A DNA stretch of 6,459 nt from a bacterium (GTDB taxonomy: Bacteria; Planctomycetota; J058; JAJDCP01), in NCBI GenBank assembly GCA_030428695.1, contig JAUIEM010000474.1:1-6459 (forward strand), in the 5' to 3' direction. Numbering within the stretch: position 1 is the stretch's first letter; each line of letters opens with the position of its first letter. The translations under genes and the position numbers were made by a program. Below are positions 1 to 6,459 of the stretch, in pieces. The notes under the pieces are model-generated. The model made no database searches. It had not been told where the DNA came from and saw nothing but the letters and a program-made list of their open reading frames with translations.

Positions 1-2190
1 GGCGCGCGCGGCCTCCCGGGCCAGGGGGGCCAGCCTCCCGGAAGGGGGCAGGGCCTCGAGGGAGGCGCGCGCATCCTCCGCAGGCGGGTCTGCCCGCGGC
101 GGCGCCGCGCGGGCGACGGCGCCTCGCTCCCGGGACAGCCGCCGCACCTTGCGGCTCGAGCTCCCCCGGCGGGCGGCGTCGGGAGCGAGCAGCGGCTGCA
201 GCTGCGCGACCAGGGCGGATGGGCCGGAGAGCGGCCGGACACCTCGCAGCGCCTCGTCCAACAACGCCTCGAGCTCCGCCCGCGCGGGCCCGAGGGTGCC
301 CGCGACGAGCCCGCCGCTCTCGGCCCGGAACGGCGGCGCGAGGTCTCCCCGCAGGAGCCAGGCCGTCAGCAGCGCGAGCCCGCAGAGGTCCGGGTGGACC
401 CCGGCGACCGGCGCGAACAGGGTCGCCTCGGCGTCCCGGTCGCGCTTCGCCAGCCGCGACTTCGGAGCGATCAGCAGCGCCCGCGGACCGTCCGCCGCGG
501 TGTGCACCCAGACGTTGCCCGGTCGCACGCGGCCGTGGGCGCTGCTCAGGCTGCGCAGGGCCTCAGCGAGGTCGGAGATCAGCCCGAGCACGACCGCCCC
601 GGCGAGCTCCGCGGCCGTCGCCCGCCACCGCCGCAGGTCGCACAGCGGCGCGACCGGGCTGACCCACAGCTCGTGGGCGGCGCCCGCCTCGAGCCGGGCG
701 AGCCGCAGCACACCGTCCTCGCAGTACAGCTCCCCCCCGGCGGGAGGCAGGGGGCCGGCGGCCGGCCGCCACAGGAGCAGCAGCGGCTCCTCGTCGCGCA
801 GGCAGTCGAGGGCGTAGAAGTCGGCGACCGGCCCGGCCAGCCGTGGCACCCCGCAGTCCGGGAGTTGCTGGCGCCAGCCCCGCAGCAGGTCGCTGAACAG
901 CTGCAGCCGGCGCGCCTCGAGGGGCTCCGCGCCGAGCCAGGCGGTCCACAGCTCGCGCAGCCGACGCTCGCTGAGGCCCGTGCCGCGGGCCGGGCTGCGC
1001 AGGCGCGCGCCGCTGTCGTCGAGGCGCCAGGCGCGGAAGTCCTCCTCGGCCTCGAACTGCTCGGCGAGGGCGCGCAGGTCGAGCGCCCCCGGGCGGCGCG
1101 GATCGCCACGGGCCTCGAAGCTCCACTCTCCCGCCCGCTCGACGACCAGGAGCCCGATCGGTCCGTCCGCCGAGAAGCTGCCGTGCAGCTGCGTCCAGGT
1201 GCGGAAGGCCGCGCTGCGCGGGGCGTGCAGGACCAGGGCCTGGTGGTGCGCGCCGGGGCGGGGGTAGCACCAGCGCTCGGCGCGGGCGACGTCGGCGACG
1301 CAGGCCGCGAGATCGCCGGCGATCCAGCAGCGCTCGGCGGGCTCGGGCTCCAGACGCGCCGACTCCCCCTCCTCGAGGGCCGCGAACAGCCGCTTGAGCA
1401 GCGCCTCCCAGCGCACCAGGAAGCGCTCCCGCAGGTCGCCCCGCGTCAGCGGCCCCCGGTCGCGGTGGCGGGCGACCGCGTACAGCGCCGCCGGCAGGGT
1501 CTCGAGCCGCTCCCCGGGGCCGGCCGCGGGGTGCGCCCCGGCCGAGACGCGGCGGGCGGCGGCGACGAGCCCGTCGATGTTCGCCGGCAGGGGCAGGCCG
1601 ACCGAGTGCCGGACGATGATCGCGCTGCCGAGCATCGTGTCGAGCTTCGGATGCTCGTCGTCCCCGTGCAGGATCAGCCGCTCGATGCCGAGCCAGGGCA
1701 CCTCGGCCTCGCCGCGGGCCGACTGCAGGCAGGCGGCGGCGATGCCCGGGCCGGGCTCGAGGTCGGGGGGCGGATGCAGCCAGAACTCCCCGGTCGCCGG
1801 CTCGCTGTCCTCGCCGAGCACCCGGAACTCCGGACGCAGGAGGGGCGCGGTGTCGTCGAAGTCCGCGCCGCGGTCGGACGGGCGGATCACCGACAGGAAC
1901 AGGCTGGTCTCGTCGGGGCCCTGCTCGCAGGTCAGCACGACGGTGCAGGCGTCTTCGGCGCCGTCGAGCTCGAGGCGCCCGTGCTGCAGCGCCTGTTCGC
2001 CCTCGAGCATGCCGGCTTCCGCGCGCAACGCGTCGATCACGTCGCGCGGCGCGAGCCCCTCGGGCAGGCCGGGAAAGTCTTCGGGAAGCGCGGAGCTCGA
2101 CAGCTGCCAGAAGGGACGCGCGCTCGTCTTCAGCACCCCGAGCACGCGCGCGGTGTACGTCCGTCGCTGATCGACCGGTGCGTCGCTCAA
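1..2190 (-). CDS. Large protein of unknown function with C-terminal pseudokinase-like domain (3' end beyond window)
   Basis: The frame is stop-free for 730 codons and runs off the left edge. I chose the TTG at 2188-2190 because AGGAG (2198-2202) lies 7 bases before it. The frame stays open upstream, but that stretch encodes arginine-rich low-complexity sequence. Residues 1 to about 480 match no family I recognise: mixed, soluble-looking, no signal peptide or membrane segment. Residues about 490-650 resemble a serine/threonine kinase: a hinge-like stretch (HELWVSP), HGRVRPGN at 552-559 in place of the catalytic loop HxDLKPxN, an APK at 575-577 where DFG is expected, and PDLCGLALLTAWLLRG at 598-613, which fits helix F (DxxxLGxxLYELLTG). 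The catalytic Asp is Arg554, so phosphotransfer is unlikely and a binding or scaffold role is inferred. The tail after about 660 is basic and Pro/Ala-rich. It lies downstream of the M48 gene on the same strand. The reading frame is confident; the kinase-fold call is moderate. Confidence 0.8.
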   Translation of the reverse strand, partial: MSDAPVDQRRTYTARVLGVLKTSARPFWQLSSSALPEDFPGLPEGLAPRDVIDALRAEAGMLEGEQALQHGRLELDGAEDACTVVLTCEQGPDETSLFLSVIRPSDRGADFDDTAPLLRPEFRVLGEDSEPATGEFWLHPPPDLEPGPGIAAACLQSARGEAEVPWLGIERLILHGDDEHPKLDTMLGSAIIVRHSVGLPLPANIDGLVAAARRVSAGAHPAAGPGERLETLPAALYAVARHRDRGPLTRGDLRERFLVRWEALLKRLFAALEEGESARLEPEPAERCWIAGDLAACVADVARAERWCYPRPGAHHQALVLHAPRSAAFRTWTQLHGSFSADGPIGLLVVERAGEWSFEARGDPRRPGALDLRALAEQFEAEEDFRAWRLDDSGARLRSPARGTGLSERRLRELWTAWLGAEPLEARRLQLFSDLLRGWRQQLPDCGVPRLAGPVADFYALDCLRDEEPLLLLWRPAAGPLPPAGGELYCEDGVLRLARLEAGAAHELWVSPVAPLCDLRRWRATAAELAGAVVLGLISDLAEALRSLSSAHGRVRPGNVWVHTAADGPRALLIAPKSRLAKRDRDAEATLFAPVAGVHPDLCGLALLTAWLLRGDLAPPFRAESGGLVAGTLGPARAELEALLDEALRGVRPLSGPSALVAQLQPLLAPDAARRGSSSRKVRRLSRERGAVARAAPPRADPPAEDARASLEALPPSGRLAPLAREAARA

Positions 2191-2197
2191 GCCCGCT

Positions 2198-2202
2198 CTC
2201 CT
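2198..2202 (-). promoter_or_regulatory. Ribosome binding site deciding the TTG start at 2190
   Basis: Read on the minus strand, the bases before the TTG are GGAGAGGAGAGCGGGC. AGGAG sits 7 bases from the TTG, which is ideal spacing. An alternative in-frame GTG at 2206-2208 lies upstream of this purine tract and has no comparable site of its own, so TTG is preferred. Confidence 0.6.
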
Positions 2203-2304
2203 CTCCACTCGCTCCGGGTGCGTCGTCCTGCGCGGGCGCCGCGTCTGCGCCCCCGCGCCTGGCGCGGCCGGACCGTCCTCGTGCTCGGCAGCTCTTCGGT
2301 ATCG

Positions 2305-2333
2305 AGTGTAGACGGCGTCGCCCGAGGAAGCCA
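2305..2333 (-). promoter_or_regulatory. Possible sigma70-type promoter for the pseudokinase-like gene
   Basis: The 220-base gap between the M48 stop codon and the next gene holds one locally A+T-richer patch. On the minus strand it gives a -10-like TACACT (2305-2310, four of six consensus bases) and, 17 bases upstream, a poor -35-like TGGCTT (2328-2333). The site lies about 115 bases before the TTG start. It is a weak match, offered because the gap is long enough to carry its own promoter; read-through from moaC and the peptidase gene is the alternative. Confidence 0.2.
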
Positions 2334-2356
2334 GTGCGGCCGGGCGGCGTGGCTGT

Positions 2357-2398
2357 CCCGCCCCTGTTCCCGGGGGACGTCGGCCTCTCCGGGGCGAG
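2357..2398 (-). other. GC-rich inverted repeat after the M48 gene
   Basis: The arms CCCGCCCC (2357-2364) and GGGGCGAG (2391-2398) can pair as an eight-base-pair stem with one G-U pair, in RNA transcribed leftward, around a loop of 26 bases. It begins about 12 bases after the peptidase stop codon. There is no following run of T residues, so it is not a canonical intrinsic terminator. It could stabilise a 3' end or be chance pairing in GC-rich DNA. Confidence 0.2.
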
Positions 2399-2410
2399 GA
2401 CACCGTGCCA

Positions 2411-3820
2411 TCAGCGGCTCGCGCTCCGGGCATCCTCCGCCAGCACGTCGGCGACGAAGAGCAGCCGCTCGCGGATCGGCGGATGGTCGCGGGTCCGGGA
2501 CTCCGGGGCGAGGAAGTGGTGGAAGAGCATCCGCTCGGGCTCATCGCGCAGCTTCGCGAGCAGGGCTCGCAGCTCCTCCGCGTCGAGGTGCCCGGACAGG
2601 TCGAAGTCGTAGCTGCGCCAGTCGACGAGCGGCTCCGCCTGCGCCTCGGCCTCGGTCGGCTGCGCGGAGGCATCACCGTCCGGAGCGGGAGCTTCCGCGC
2701 CGGGGTCGTCCGCCTTCGCGGCCTTCTCCTCCGCCAGCCTGGCCCGCAGCGCGGCCCCTCCCTCGCGGCTCAGACGCGCGAGATCCTCTTCCCCGAACGG
2801 CACGCAGTAGTGCTTCTGCAGCGCCTCGAGCCGCTCGCGGATCAGCAGCTCGGGGACCAGCTGCCGGGCGACCTCGTCGTTGAGCTCGGTGCGGGGGAAG
2901 CGCGCGAGGATGCGCCGCAGCTCGGCCTCGTTGGCGCCGGCCCGGTCGTCCCCCTCGCGCTTGATCAGCTCCTCGTACACCTCGACCAGCGCCTCGAGGG
3001 CCTCGGTGCGCTCGCCGAGCAGGAGCAGCATGTTCGCCGTCGGGATCCAGCCGCAGGTGCGTCCCGCGAAGCCGTCGGCGAGCAGCTCGGCGCGCCGGGC
3101 GGCGGCGGTGGCGAGGGAGCCGAGCACGCCGAGCACGACGAAGGCGATGATGAGGTAGAGAACCAGAAAGAGCATCCGCCACAGAAACACGCTGAGGCTG
3201 CCCGGGGAGAACACGCCGCCGAGGACCCGCCAGAGACCCCAGCCGACGATGACGAACACATGCGCCGCCGGCGCCGCGACCAGCTGCCGCATCAGCGAGT
3301 CGCCGTGCTTGATGTGGGCGAGCTCGTGGGCGATCACGGCGCGCACCCCCGCCGGCGACAGGAAGTCGAACAGGTTCGAGTGCAGGGCGACGATGTTGCC
3401 GATGCCGAGCAGGCGCGCGGTGAAGGCGTTCGGCACCGGCTGGCGCAGGAAGTACACCTCATCGATGGCGGGGATGCCGCAGTCGGCGGCGACCTCTTCG
3501 ACGAGCGCGGCGATCTCGCGGTCCGCATCGGAGACGTCGGCCTGCGGCGGCGCGACGCGGCGGGAGTCGTCCGAGCGCAGGGCGCCGAGGATCAGCGCGA
3601 CGCTGACCAGGTTCTGCAGCGCGAGCACCACGAGGGCGAGCAGCGCCGTCCCCCAGGTGAACGGCGCGAGCTCGAGGTCGAAGCAGAGCACGCCGTTCGC
3701 GGAGGGGGTGATGCGCAGGGAGGAGAAGACGGCGATCGCGACCAGGTTGCAGCCGAACAGGGCGAGCAGCAGCCAGCGCCGCTCGCGGTGGGCGCGGACG
3801 ACGAACGGGTTGCTCTCCAC
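2411..3820 (-). CDS. Membrane-bound M48 family zinc metallopeptidase (HtpX-like) with an EF-hand-like loop
   Basis: This encodes a predicted 469-residue integral membrane peptidase, expected to cleave misfolded or regulated membrane proteins at the cytoplasmic face, as HtpX does. Hydrophobic segments lie at about 16-35, 57-81, 180-203 and 211-237, the four-helix HtpX layout. PNAFTA (130-135) precedes the zinc motif HELAH (165-169), and the third ligand is Glu245 in AELLADGFAG. The family's C-terminal HPP-x-x-ER motif is present (446-452). HtpX proteins are usually near 290 residues; the extra length is a helical region at about 254-363, an Ala/Glu/Pro linker at 364-397 and an EF-hand-like loop, DFDLSGHLDAEE (405-416). 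The frame is open further upstream inside moaC, but homology starts only near 3820. The GTG there is the likely start, eight bases after the moaC stop; a CTG at 3832 is possible. Translation is probably coupled to moaC. Confidence 0.88.
   Translation of the reverse strand: MESNPFVVRAHRERRWLLLALFGCNLVAIAVFSSLRITPSANGVLCFDLELAPFTWGTALLALVVLALQNLVSVALILGALRSDDSRRVAPPQADVSDADREIAALVEEVAADCGIPAIDEVYFLRQPVPNAFTARLLGIGNIVALHSNLFDFLSPAGVRAVIAHELAHIKHGDSLMRQLVAAPAAHVFVIVGWGLWRVLGGVFSPGSLSVFLWRMLFLVLYLIIAFVVLGVLGSLATAAARRAELLADGFAGRTCGWIPTANMLLLLGERTEALEALVEVYEELIKREGDDRAGANEAELRRILARFPRTELNDEVARQLVPELLIRERLEALQKHYCVPFGEEDLARLSREGGAALRARLAEEKAAKADDPGAEAPAPDGDASAQPTEAEAQAEPLVDWRSYDFDLSGHLDAEELRALLAKLRDEPERMLFHHFLAPESRTRDHPPIRERLLFVADVLAEDARSASR
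2573..2608 (-). other. EF-hand-type calcium-binding loop within the M48 peptidase
   Basis: Residues 405-416 read DFDLSGHLDAEE. They satisfy the canonical twelve-residue EF-hand loop: Asp1, Asp3, Ser5, Gly6, Leu8, Asp9 and Glu12. A predicted helix (LRALLAKLRDE) follows, as in an exiting EF helix. I see only one loop rather than the usual pair. Calcium binding is inferred from the motif. Confidence 0.5.
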
Positions 3821-3828
3821 CGCCTCGC

Positions 3829-4311
3829 TCAGCGTTCGAGCTCGGCCTGGAAGGCCCCGCTGCGACCGCCGCTCTTGGCGATCAGCCCGATCGGGCCGAT
3901 GCGCATCCCGCGGTCGATGGCCTTGAGCATGTCGTAGACCGTCAGGGCCGCCGTCGAGACCGCGACCAGCGCCTCCATCTCGACGCCCGTCCGGGCGTGG
4001 ATGCGGGCCTCGGCCTCGATGCGGACCGCGTCCTCGCCGTCCGGCTCGACCGCGACCTCGATGCCGCTCAGCCCGAGGGGGTGGCACAGGGGGATCAGCT
4101 CCCAGGTGCGTTTCGCCGCCTGGATCCCGGCCAGGCGCGCGGTGCCGAACACGTCCCCCTTCTTCGCGTCCCCGCGCAGGGCGTGGGCGAGGGTCTCGGG
4201 CCGCATCGTGACGAAGCCGCGGGCGCGGGCGACCCGATGGGTGACCGCCTTGGCGGAGACGTCGACCATCGAGGCCTCCCCGCGCGGGTTGAGATGGCTG
4301 AGCTCGGACAT
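3829..4311 (-). CDS. moaC: Cyclic pyranopterin monophosphate synthase MoaC
   Basis: This cytoplasmic enzyme of molybdenum-cofactor synthesis converts the 3',8-cyclo-dihydro-GTP made by MoaA into cyclic pyranopterin monophosphate. The 160-residue product is full length (Escherichia coli MoaC has 161) and aligns end to end from memory: MVDVSAK at 15-21, KGDVF at 51-55, [10 protein letters not shown] at 61-70, LIPLCHPL at 72-79, TGVEMEAL at 108-115, YDMLKA at 126-131 and AKSGGRSG at 145-152. The residues equivalent to catalytic Lys51, His77, Glu112, Glu114, Asp128, Lys131 and Lys147 are all present. The ATG at 4311 matches the family N-terminus (MSELSHLN) and has GGGAG six bases upstream; longer in-frame extensions are rejected. 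No other Mo-cofactor gene is in the window, so moaA and the rest must lie elsewhere. It heads the minus-strand block, with the M48 gene eight bases downstream. Confidence 0.97.
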   Translation of the reverse strand: MSELSHLNPRGEASMVDVSAKAVTHRVARARGFVTMRPETLAHALRGDAKKGDVFGTARLAGIQAAKRTWELIPLCHPLGLSGIEVAVEPDGEDAVRIEAEARIHARTGVEMEALVAVSTAALTVYDMLKAIDRGMRIGPIGLIAKSGGRSGAFQAELER

Positions 4312-4321
4312 CGCAAACTCC

Positions 4322-4350
4322 CTGACGATTCGTCCCGGATTGTGCATGAT
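4322..4350 (+). promoter_or_regulatory. Candidate sigma70-type promoter for the anchored helical-protein gene
   Basis: CTGACG (4322-4327, four of six matches to TTGACA) and CATGAT (4345-4350, four of six to TATAAT) are separated by exactly 17 bases. They lie about 30 bases before the TTG start at 4380, in the only intergenic space between the divergent blocks. The moaC promoter must overlap this region; on the minus strand a weak CACAAT (4339-4344) is the best -10 I see, so the two transcription units may compete. Confidence 0.3.
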
Positions 4351-4367
4351 GGGGAGAGGAATTGCAC

Positions 4368-4374
4368 GGAGGAG
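4368..4374 (+). promoter_or_regulatory. Strong ribosome binding site deciding the TTG start at 4380
   Basis: GGAGGAG lies five bases before the TTG at 4380. An in-frame TTG at 4362 also exists, but it would place this near-perfect Shine-Dalgarno sequence inside the coding region and has a less well-spaced site of its own. The 4380 start also puts the membrane segment right after a short charged N-terminus. Confidence 0.65.
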
Positions 4375-4379
4375 CCGCG

Positions 4380-5435
4380 TTGCAGGCCGACCGCTCCATT
4401 CTCGTCGGCGTCGTCTGCGCCGGGCTCCTGATCGCCGGGCTCTGGGCCGTGCGGCCGGCGCCGTCCGCGGAGCGACCGCGGCCTCCACGGCGGGAAGCGG
4501 GGCAGCCGCGACCGGAGGCGGGCGCACCGCTCCCGGACGAGCCCTGGAGCCCGGGGGAGGCGGAGGAGCTGCCGCCGGCGCCGCCCGCTCCCGGCCCGTC
4601 CCCCGAGCCGCCGGCGGAGCTTCCAGCGCCGCCCGCGCCGCCCGCCTACGACGCCGACGCCCTCGCCGCCGCCCTGCGCCGTCAGGACGCGGCCGCCGAG
4701 GCGCTGCTGCGGCGCTGGCGGAACCAGCCCGGGCCGCCGCCGGAGTGGCTGCCGGAGGCCCTCGCCGAGGGAGCGCTGCGGGCGGCGCTGGTGCACCTCG
4801 CGACCGGGGATGCGCCCGCTTTCGCCGCGCTCGCGCTCGCGGTGCTCGAGGATGCCGGCCCGCTCCGCGCGGGGGAGGGCCAGGCGCTGCTCGAGGCCTG
4901 GAGCCGGGGCGGAAGCTCCGGACCGGCGCTGCTGCGCGCGCTGGTCCGCTTGCGCTACGAGCCCCTGGCGGAGACCGTCGCGCGGCGGCTGGAGGACGAT
5001 CCGGCCGCCGGTCTCCCGGACTTCCGCGCGGTCGTCGGGGCCTGGCCGGAGCATCCGCTGCTGTGGGATGCGCTCGACCGCAGCCAGCGCCGCTTCCCCG
5101 AAGACGCCGAGCTGGCGGGCGAGCTGACGCGCTACGCGAACCGCGGCGCGCCCGAAGCCCTCGACCGCTGGCGCGGCCTGTTGACGTCGGAGGTCCCCGG
5201 CGTCCGCCGCCAGGCGCTCGCGAACCACGTGTGGGGCGAGGACGAGCGCGTGTTGCTCGAGGACACGCTCGTCGCCTTCCCGCGCATGCTCGGCTTCGTC
5301 GGCAACCTGATCGAGATGCCCGCCCTGCGCACCGAGGCCGACCGCCAGCAGCTCGTCGACAACCTCGCGCGCCGCCTGCCGGAAGGTCTGGCGCCCGCTC
5401 TCGAGGAGGCGCGGCAGAAGCTGCGCCTCGAGTGA
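4380..5435 (+). CDS. Membrane-anchored protein with proline-rich stalk and all-helical C-terminal domain, function unknown
   Basis: The predicted product has 351 residues. A short N-terminus (MQADRS) is followed by one hydrophobic segment at 7-24, probably an uncleaved signal anchor; Cys13 lies inside it, so this is not a lipobox. Residues 26-88 form a stalk with 25 prolines, the rest mostly Ala, Glu and Arg. From about 91 to 351 the chain is rich in Ala, Leu, Glu and Arg with repeated amphipathic helices, and stretches such as [15 protein letters not shown] (near 275-290) look like HEAT-type or other alpha-solenoid repeats. No catalytic motif is visible. The likely layout is a membrane anchor holding a helical binding domain away from the membrane, probably in the periplasm. 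The next gene follows after 81 bases on the same strand and has its own promoter-like sequence. I do not recognise the family; the reading frame is well supported by its ribosome binding site and sequence character. Confidence 0.85.
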   Translation: MQADRSILVGVVCAGLLIAGLWAVRPAPSAERPRPPRREAGQPRPEAGAPLPDEPWSPGEAEELPPAPPAPGPSPEPPAELPAPPAPPAYDADALAAALRRQDAAAEALLRRWRNQPGPPPEWLPEALAEGALRAALVHLATGDAPAFAALALAVLEDAGPLRAGEGQALLEAWSRGGSSGPALLRALVRLRYEPLAETVARRLEDDPAAGLPDFRAVVGAWPEHPLLWDALDRSQRRFPEDAELAGELTRYANRGAPEALDRWRGLLTSEVPGVRRQALANHVWGEDERVLLEDTLVAFPRMLGFVGNLIEMPALRTEADRQQLVDNLARRLPEGLAPALEEARQKLRLE

Positions 5436-5487
5436 GCGCGGCTGATTCACCCGACCGACGGGGGGAGAAAGTGACGGGCCTTTGGGG

Positions 5488-5511
5488 TAGAATGGGGCGC
5501 TGACAAGGAGG
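5488..5511 (+). promoter_or_regulatory. Candidate -10 box and ribosome binding site for the TadG-like gene
   Basis: TAGAAT (5488-5493) matches five of six -10 consensus bases and lies 23 bases before the ATG at 5517. No good -35 box is found at 16-18 bases upstream. AAGGAGG (5505-5511) is an essentially perfect Shine-Dalgarno sequence, five bases from the ATG. Together they suggest a gene that can be transcribed separately from its upstream neighbour and is well translated. Confidence 0.45.
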
Positions 5512-5516
5512 ACGAG

Positions 5517-6459
5517 ATGGGCGTGAGACGAAGACGACGGGGGGCGGTCGCCGCGATGGTCGCGATCATCGTGTTCAGCGCGATGATCTTCGCGCTCGTG
5601 CTCTCCTGGGAGGAATCGACCGCGGACATCGTCCAGCGCAACGTCCAGAACACCGGTCTCGACGTGCTCTCGGCATACAACTCGAGCATCGAGGCCGCGC
5701 GCAGTCACACGGTCAGCCAGATCGGGATCTGGGACATGGACACCGAAGATCCCGACGACGACGACATGCTCTTCCTCCGCACCTGGGGCACCGACGGCCA
5801 ACCCCACACGATGAGCGTTCCCCAGGATCTGATGTTCTCGGTCGCGGAGACCTGGCCCTGTCACAACCGGGTGTGGAACGGCCCCTACGGCTTCGTGCCG
5901 CCGGTCCAGGAGTTCTACCTGTCCTGCGCCCAGGACCCGGTGGTCTCCCTCGACCGGGTCGAGCGGGCGATGGACACGACGTCCTTCGCCCGCAACATGG
6001 CCCAGTGGAAGCACGCCTGGTACGGCTTCACGGGCCCCGATCACGCCGGCGGCATCTACACCTTCAACGAGCCGATCACGACCGGCCTCCCGATCGAGTA
6101 CCCGGACACCAGCGCCTGGCAGACCCCGCTGGTCTCGCTGCATCCGCTCATCGCCCTGCACTTCGACGACGACGCCGAGTTCGCGACGCGCACCGCCAAC
6201 GCGATCGGCGGCGCCGGGCTGCCCGAGGCGCCCCCGGCCGTGGTCGACCGGCCCGCCTACACGCTGGCCCTCCAGCACTACGACACCTCCGCCATCGACC
6301 ACCCGCTGTTGCGCATCGAGGCCGTCGACCTGGCGAGCGACTCCGACCAGGACGGCAGCGTCAGCGCGACGACCGGGAACAACCCGAACGTCTACCGCAC
6401 GCCGACCTACCACCTCCTGCGCTTCGACGAGGGCTACCCGCGCGAGGGCGCAGGAGGTG
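5517..6459 (+). CDS. Exported or anchored protein with TadE/TadG- or pseudopilin-like N-terminus (3' end beyond window)
   Basis: The frame is open for 314 codons to the right edge. The ATG at 5517 has a near-perfect ribosome binding site. The N-terminus has five arginines (4-8), then Gly9 and a hydrophobic segment at 10-31, followed by [20 protein letters not shown]. This arrangement (RRG, one membrane helix, then a polar helix with a VQN motif) recalls Flp pilus-assembly TadE/TadG-like proteins; the Glu5 typical of type IV pilins is absent. The exported part is acidic, with a cluster at 73-83 (eight of eleven residues Asp or Glu), two cysteines at 115 and 137 that could pair, many aromatic residues and a DxDxDG loop at 275-280. 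Such a body suggests a beta-rich extracytoplasmic domain. The specific function is unknown; an inner-membrane-anchored surface or pilus-related protein is the best guess. An ordinary signal-anchored protein is the alternative. Confidence 0.82.
   Translation, partial: MGVRRRRRGAVAAMVAIIVFSAMIFALVLSWEESTADIVQRNVQNTGLDVLSAYNSSIEAARSHTVSQIGIWDMDTEDPDDDDMLFLRTWGTDGQPHTMSVPQDLMFSVAETWPCHNRVWNGPYGFVPPVQEFYLSCAQDPVVSLDRVERAMDTTSFARNMAQWKHAWYGFTGPDHAGGIYTFNEPITTGLPIEYPDTSAWQTPLVSLHPLIALHFDDDAEFATRTANAIGGAGLPEAPPAVVDRPAYTLALQHYDTSAIDHPLLRIEAVDLASDSDQDGSVSATTGNNPNVYRTPTYHLLRFDEGYPREGAGG
6339..6374 (+). other. DxDxDG calcium-type loop in the TadG-like protein
   Basis: Residues 275-286 read [12 protein letters not shown]. 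Asp275, Asp277, Asp279, Gly280 and Val282 fit the first eight positions of an EF-hand or dockerin-type calcium loop. Position 12 is Thr rather than Glu or Asp, so it is not a canonical EF-hand. Such loops are common in extracytoplasmic bacterial proteins. Calcium binding is inferred. Confidence 0.35.

Noticed and set aside
2357..2398. Intrinsic terminator after the peptidase gene
   Set aside because: The inverted repeat is real but has a 26-base loop and no following T-run, so I list it only as a hairpin of uncertain role.
394..2883. A plus-strand open frame of 829 codons
   Set aside because: It is in codon register with the large minus-strand gene (codons share the same triplets), so high GC content in that gene removes stops here. 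The product is Arg/Gly/Pro-rich and crosses into the peptidase gene antisense to it.
3821..4399. Long N-terminal extension of the M48 peptidase through moaC
   Set aside because: The frame is open, but the translated sequence is Arg/Gly/Pro-rich and lies on top of moaC in another frame. Peptidase-like sequence begins only near 3820.
4312..4527. Upstream extension of MoaC
   Set aside because: The extension is Arg/Ala-rich and overlaps the divergent gene. The ATG at 4311 gives the exact family N-terminus and has a ribosome binding site.
5436..5487. Terminator between the two plus-strand genes
   Set aside because: Only a four-base stem (GTGA and TCAC) could be found and there is no T-run.
4001..5503. 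A plus-strand open frame of 500 codons overlapping moaC and the helical-protein gene
   Set aside because: It is antisense to moaC, whose identity is certain, and then out of frame with the anchored protein. The product is Arg/Ala-rich without features.
4095..6413. A minus-strand open frame of 772 codons opposite the plus-strand block
   Set aside because: It spans two well-supported plus-strand genes and the moaC start, and its product is low-complexity. The plus-strand genes have strong ribosome binding sites and membrane segments.

Overview
This is a very GC-rich bacterial window (by eye well above 65% G+C, with codon third positions almost all G or C). That composition leaves long stop-free frames on both strands, so most open frames here are shadows. 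Codon structure, protein motifs and ribosome binding sites support five genes. They form two divergent blocks separated by a 68-base intergenic region (4312-4379). The sequence does not identify the species. Composition, heavy use of TTG/GTG starts and large anchored or exported unknown proteins would fit a high-GC Gram-negative-type lineage such as Planctomycetota or Myxococcota, but that is inference.

The minus-strand block reads leftward from 4311. It starts with moaC, a clear molybdenum-cofactor gene with all expected catalytic residues. Eight bases later comes a membrane-embedded M48 (HtpX-like) zinc metallopeptidase with an enlarged C-terminal half that contains a near-perfect EF-hand calcium loop. 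After a 220-base gap follows a large protein of at least 730 residues that runs off the left edge. It is unrecognised over most of its length, but its C-terminal third looks like a serine/threonine-kinase fold that has lost the catalytic aspartate and the DFG motif, that is, a pseudokinase.

The plus-strand block holds two genes of unknown function. The first (4380-5435) encodes a single-pass membrane-anchored protein with a proline-rich stalk and an all-helical C-terminal domain. The second (5517 to beyond the right edge) has a strong ribosome binding site and a good -10 box. Its N-terminus resembles TadE/TadG-type pilus-assembly or pseudopilin proteins, and it carries a DxDxDG calcium-type loop further on.

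No RNA genes, CRISPR arrays, insertion sequences or clear repeats were seen. The most notable items are the predicted pseudokinase and the EF-hand-bearing M48 peptidase, which lie next to each other on one strand. A shared regulatory or protein-quality role for these two is possible, but it is not demonstrated by the sequence.
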